Of a DNA stretch of 64,000 nt, positions 61,289-64,000 are shown one piece after another. Within the stretch, counting starts at the first letter, position 1, and each line of letters opens with the position of its first letter. The notes beneath the pieces were generated by a model. The model did not search any database and was not told where the DNA came from. It was given only the letters and a program-made list of their open reading frames with translations. The position numbers were made by a program, and so were the translations under genes. The DNA comes from Flavobacterium bizetiae. Lineage in GTDB: Bacteria > Bacteroidota > Bacteroidia > Flavobacteriales > Flavobacteriaceae. The stretch spans positions 1-64,000 of the forward strand of contig NZ_CADCSU010000054.1 in NCBI RefSeq assembly GCF_902804475.1. The letters are read 5' to 3'.

Positions 61289-62281
61289 CTATACTTTCAA
61301 CCTCAATTTCGTTGGCGGATAGCCAAAAATCCTTTTAAAAGCAATACTAAAGTTGGATACATTCTGATAACCTGAAAGAAGGCTGATTTCCTGAATAGAA
61401 AGCGATGTATCAGAGAGATAATGTCTGGCTTTGTTCATTCTGATTTCTTGCAGATAGCCAAAAACCGTATCGCCAAAAACGGTTTTAAAACCTTCTTTGA
61501 GTTTGGTTTGGTTTACGCCAACTTTGCGGGCCAATTCTACAATAGTAAAAGGATGATCGATATTCTCGCGAATTAATTGTGCTGCAAATTTTATTTTTTC
61601 GACATCATTTCCGGCTAAATTCATCGCTTCTTTATCAGTATCTAAACTATAATGGCTTAAAGCAATAAGCTCGTAAATTTTAGATTCCATGTAGATTTTT
61701 CGGGTAAGTCCGCGGTAAAAACAGTTTTTAATATCCTGCATTACACCAAAAATTTTGGCGCTTATTTTGATCTCGCCTTTTGCCAGAGTCGAACTCACAT
61801 TTTTCTGGATATTATTCAGGAAATTATCCATTGCTTTCGATTCTCCCTCATATTTGGTAAGTACATCAAGAGGAAGATGAATATCGAAAGTGTTGTAAAT
61901 GATATTTTTTTTGAAATTGATTTTAGCGTGATTATCCTGAGCAGAAAGAAACGTGATATTACCCGACATTGGCGCAACAAAATCAGCAGAATTTGTAGTG
62001 TTTTTGTATCCAATTCCCTGATCAGAAAGATTAAAATGCATTTCTAAAAGTGAGGAATCTCCTCGTCCGGAAATCGCAACATCATCGTGAAGCTGATAAT
62101 TTCCTTGCAGAATCGATAAGTCTTCTGTAATGGTTTGTTCATGATATAAAATATCGCCTTTTGGTGTTACGAACTTTATATCTTTTTCATCTTCAATTAA
62201 TTGATTTGAAAGTAAAGTTTGTTCTTTAGGAATTACCTCAAGAAAGTCTGTAAAATCATCTGAATCAATTTTAAATGCCAT
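61289..62281 (-). CDS. AraC-family regulator, PchR-like
   Basis: 330 aa from ATG 62281; the longer frame to 62362 runs into the promoter region and is not used. The N-terminal half (about 1-220) is a beta-rich sensing domain without the usual cupin HxH, as in PchR/AlcR-like siderophore regulators. The C-terminal 100 residues carry the double HTH (FTIVELARKVGVNQTKLKEG, LSIQEISLLSGYQNVSNFSI). It is divergent from a TonB receptor gene, a common pairing in which the regulator senses the imported chelate. Confidence 0.88.
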   Translation of the reverse strand: MAFKIDSDDFTDFLEVIPKEQTLLSNQLIEDEKDIKFVTPKGDILYHEQTITEDLSILQGNYQLHDDVAISGRGDSSLLEMHFNLSDQGIGYKNTTNSADFVAPMSGNITFLSAQDNHAKINFKKNIIYNTFDIHLPLDVLTKYEGESKAMDNFLNNIQKNVSSTLAKGEIKISAKIFGVMQDIKNCFYRGLTRKIYMESKIYELIALSHYSLDTDKEAMNLAGNDVEKIKFAAQLIRENIDHPFTIVELARKVGVNQTKLKEGFKTVFGDTVFGYLQEIRMNKARHYLSDTSLSIQEISLLSGYQNVSNFSIAFKRIFGYPPTKLRLKV

Positions 62282-62345
62282 TATTATACTTCTATATTCA
62301 TAATTAATACTTCCACTTTCATAAGTACATCCATAAGTAATCAAA

Positions 62346-62367
62346 TACTTTTGCACTTGCAAATATA
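62346..62367. promoter_or_regulatory. Overlapping divergent -7 boxes around a 14-bp palindrome
   Basis: TACTTTTG (62346-62353, plus strand) and TATATTTG (minus strand, 62367-62360) are both perfect -7 boxes for the receptor and AraC genes. Between and over them, TTTGCACTTGCAAA (62350-62363) is a palindrome with a 2-nt centre. No -33 TTG lies at the standard distance on either strand, which fits activator-dependent promoters. Confidence 0.55.
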
Positions 62368-62395
62368 ATTTATAATCAGTTTAAATAAAAACAGT

Positions 62396-64000
62396 TTGAC
62401 AATTAAATTAAACCTTATGTTTATGCTATTGGTTGGTTTTTTCTCCGGAAATGCTTGTCCGATTTATATTCATATTGAAGATAATCTTGGAAACTCTGTA
62501 TCCGGAGCGACCATTTTGGTAGATAATAAACCAATGGGACTTACCAATAGTTCCGGAACTTTAGAACTTTCGCTTTCTGCCGGAAATCATATAGTCGAAT
62601 TATCAAAAAACGGAACTTCAAAAATTACACGTGCCATTTCGGTTTTATGTAATGATAACGAACATTTCAAATTTACTTTGGATGTTTCTAATGCTGATGC
62701 AAAGTTAAAAGAAGTTGTTGTACAATCAAAAACCGTCAAAAAACAAATAGAAGAATCTCCTTTTTCTGTTCAGGTTGTAGATCTTAAAAAACAATATGAC
62801 AAAGCCGGAGATGTTGGCGATATCCTGAACCGAACTTCGGGCGTAAAACTAAGAACTGACGGAAGCATGGGCTCGCAGGTACAAATAAACCTGGGAGGTT
62901 TACAAGGAAAAGCAGTTCGTTTTTTTAAGGATGGAATTCCAATTGAGTTATTCGGGCATGGGTTTAGTCTTGGTACAATTCCGGTAAATATGCTCGACAG
63001 GGTTGAAATTTACAAAGGCGTTATGCCGGTTTATCTGGCTTCTGATGCTTTGGGTGGTGGAGTGAATTTAGTAAGTCGTACTTCCAATAAAAACTACGCT
63101 GAGGGATCTTATGAAATTGCTTCTTTTAATACCCACAGAGCAACTGCAAATCTTTACTTTCAAAATAAAAAGAATAATTCGTTGTACGGAGGGTTTAATG
63201 GTTCTTTTAATTATTCTGATAACAATTATACGGTTAATGCACCTTTTTATGATATCAATACAAGCAAGCAGGAATTTAGAGATACCAAACGTTTTCATGA
63301 TCTTACGCGTGCTTTTTATGGCGAGGGTTTTATTGGTTTAAAAAATAAATCCTGGGCAGATGATTTTCGTTTAACACTGATTTACTCGGAGTTTTACAAA
63401 CAAATTCAGAACGACGCGCAAATGATTAATGTTTATGGTCAGGCATTTTCTAAAGAGCAAAACTATACCGGAATGGTGAATTATAAAAAGCAATTTTTTG
63501 ATAATAAACTAAAGGTTAATTTCCTCGCTAATTACAGTCATTTTAATACCAAATTTATTGATACAGCAACCGTTCGTTATGACTGGGGCGGCAATATAAT
63601 CGCGAGAAATATGCAACCGGGAGAAATTAATACCGGAAACGATCAGCGATTGAAATACAATTTTGTTTCGGCAAGATTAAACGCAGAATACAAACTTTCA
63701 GACCGCAACTTTTTAGAGTTTAGTGAGATGTTGTATTATCAAAGACGAAAAGGAAGTGATCCGCTAGGAGCAATTTCGGTTATAGAAGGTGTTGATGTTT
63801 TAACGATTCCGGCCACTTACAAAAAAGACAATCTGGCTGTAGCCTGGCGTTCTCTTTGGTTTGACAGTAAAGTTGAAAGTATTGTTGCTGCCAAATATTA
63901 CCATTACAACACAGAAGGTTTTACGACAGATAATTACGGTTTTGCCTGGAAAGCTACCAAAGATGACAATCAGCCGGGTTATTTGGGTGGATTAAAATGG
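62396..64000 (+). CDS. TonB-dependent receptor (N-terminal 528-535 residues; continues beyond the window)
   Basis: An open frame runs to the last base with no stop. Two starts are possible: TTG at 62396, giving MTIKLNLMFMLLVGFF with a positive residue before the hydrophobic signal, or ATG at 62417. After the signal (ending near GNAC) comes an Ig/CarboxypepD-like domain (IEDNLGNSVSGATILVDNKP...). The box LKEVVVQSK follows, then the plug (DVGDILNRTSGVKLRTDGSM, VEIYKGVMPVYLASDALGGG) and the first barrel strands. The plug resembles FepA/CirA-like receptors rather than SusC. It is divergent from the PchR-like regulator gene, so a siderophore or metal ligand is likely. Confidence 0.85.
   Translation, partial: MTIKLNLMFMLLVGFFSGNACPIYIHIEDNLGNSVSGATILVDNKPMGLTNSSGTLELSLSAGNHIVELSKNGTSKITRAISVLCNDNEHFKFTLDVSNADAKLKEVVVQSKTVKKQIEESPFSVQVVDLKKQYDKAGDVGDILNRTSGVKLRTDGSMGSQVQINLGGLQGKAVRFFKDGIPIELFGHGFSLGTIPVNMLDRVEIYKGVMPVYLASDALGGGVNLVSRTSNKNYAEGSYEIASFNTHRATANLYFQNKKNNSLYGGFNGSFNYSDNNYTVNAPFYDINTSKQEFRDTKRFHDLTRAFYGEGFIGLKNKSWADDFRLTLIYSEFYKQIQNDAQMINVYGQAFSKEQNYTGMVNYKKQFFDNKLKVNFLANYSHFNTKFIDTATVRYDWGGNIIARNMQPGEINTGNDQRLKYNFVSARLNAEYKLSDRNFLEFSEMLYYQRRKGSDPLGAISVIEGVDVLTIPATYKKDNLAVAWRSLWFDSKVESIVAAKYYHYNTEGFTTDNYGFAWKATKDDNQPGYLGGLKW

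Noticed and set aside
1..64000. Search for phage, plasmid, toxin-antitoxin, secretion-island or defence genes
   Set aside because: No integrase, transposase, restriction, toxin-antitoxin or phage structural motif was recognised; the only nuclease is the small GIY-YIG protein.

Overview
The window looks like a chromosomal segment of a Flavobacterium-type member of the Bacteroidota. The evidence is low-GC DNA, SusC/SusD proteins, a C-terminal type IX secretion sorting domain, many TonB-dependent receptors, and promoters of the form TTG-N(19-20)-TAnnTTTG with little or no Shine-Dalgarno sequence. No tRNA, rRNA, CRISPR array, integrase or phage gene was seen.

Layout. (1) 0-33.3 kb is a large polysaccharide utilisation locus (PUL). 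It starts with a three-gene enzyme operon (clan GH-D hydrolase, SASA-type acetylesterase, GH36 alpha-galactosidase). A GntR/LacI-type regulator coupled to a sodium/sugar symporter follows, then SusC/SusD, a GH2 enzyme carrying a CBM32-like insert, GH95 and GH92. On the minus strand lies an AraC regulator - MFS sugar porter - DUF5107/TPR group, divergent from galactose mutarotase and GH97. Three alpha-galactosidase-like enzymes plus a mutarotase point to an alpha-galactosyl-decorated, probably acetylated glycan. Surface enzymes and SusCD would produce oligosaccharides, periplasmic exo-enzymes would trim them, and the two inner-membrane porters would import sugars. (2) 33.5-40 kb is a minus-strand cluster of two ABC-2 permeases, a TonB-dependent receptor, an ABC ATPase and a small Cys/His-rich membrane protein, probably concerned with a metal or metallophore. 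(3) 40-53.7 kb holds mixed genes: DUF1810, a divergent DapB-like reductase, an S41 peptidase, succinate dehydrogenase SdhA/SdhB without the membrane anchor, a secreted PQQ-type sugar dehydrogenase with Ig, PKD and CBM6 modules, a putative zincin, an HxlR/azoreductase divergent pair and a thiolase. (4) 53.9-64 kb holds a siderophore-type receptor, a luciferase-like oxidoreductase, a MocR regulator with its likely target, a TauE/DUF1634 pair, and an AraC regulator divergent from a TonB receptor that is cut by the window end.

The most unusual content is non-coding. There are two families of structured intergenic elements: long inverted repeats, and a hairpin of about 100 nt whose apical stem changes sequence while staying paired. 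Two of the inverted repeats bracket a small GIY-YIG nuclease gene. Several operators are also visible: an initiation-site element shared by two PUL promoters, a double dyad between hxlR and azoR, twin palindromes before the S41 peptidase gene, and 30-bp-spaced direct repeats in front of the MocR gene and its neighbour.

All calls come from reading sequence and translations only. Family names rest on recognised motifs, not on searches.
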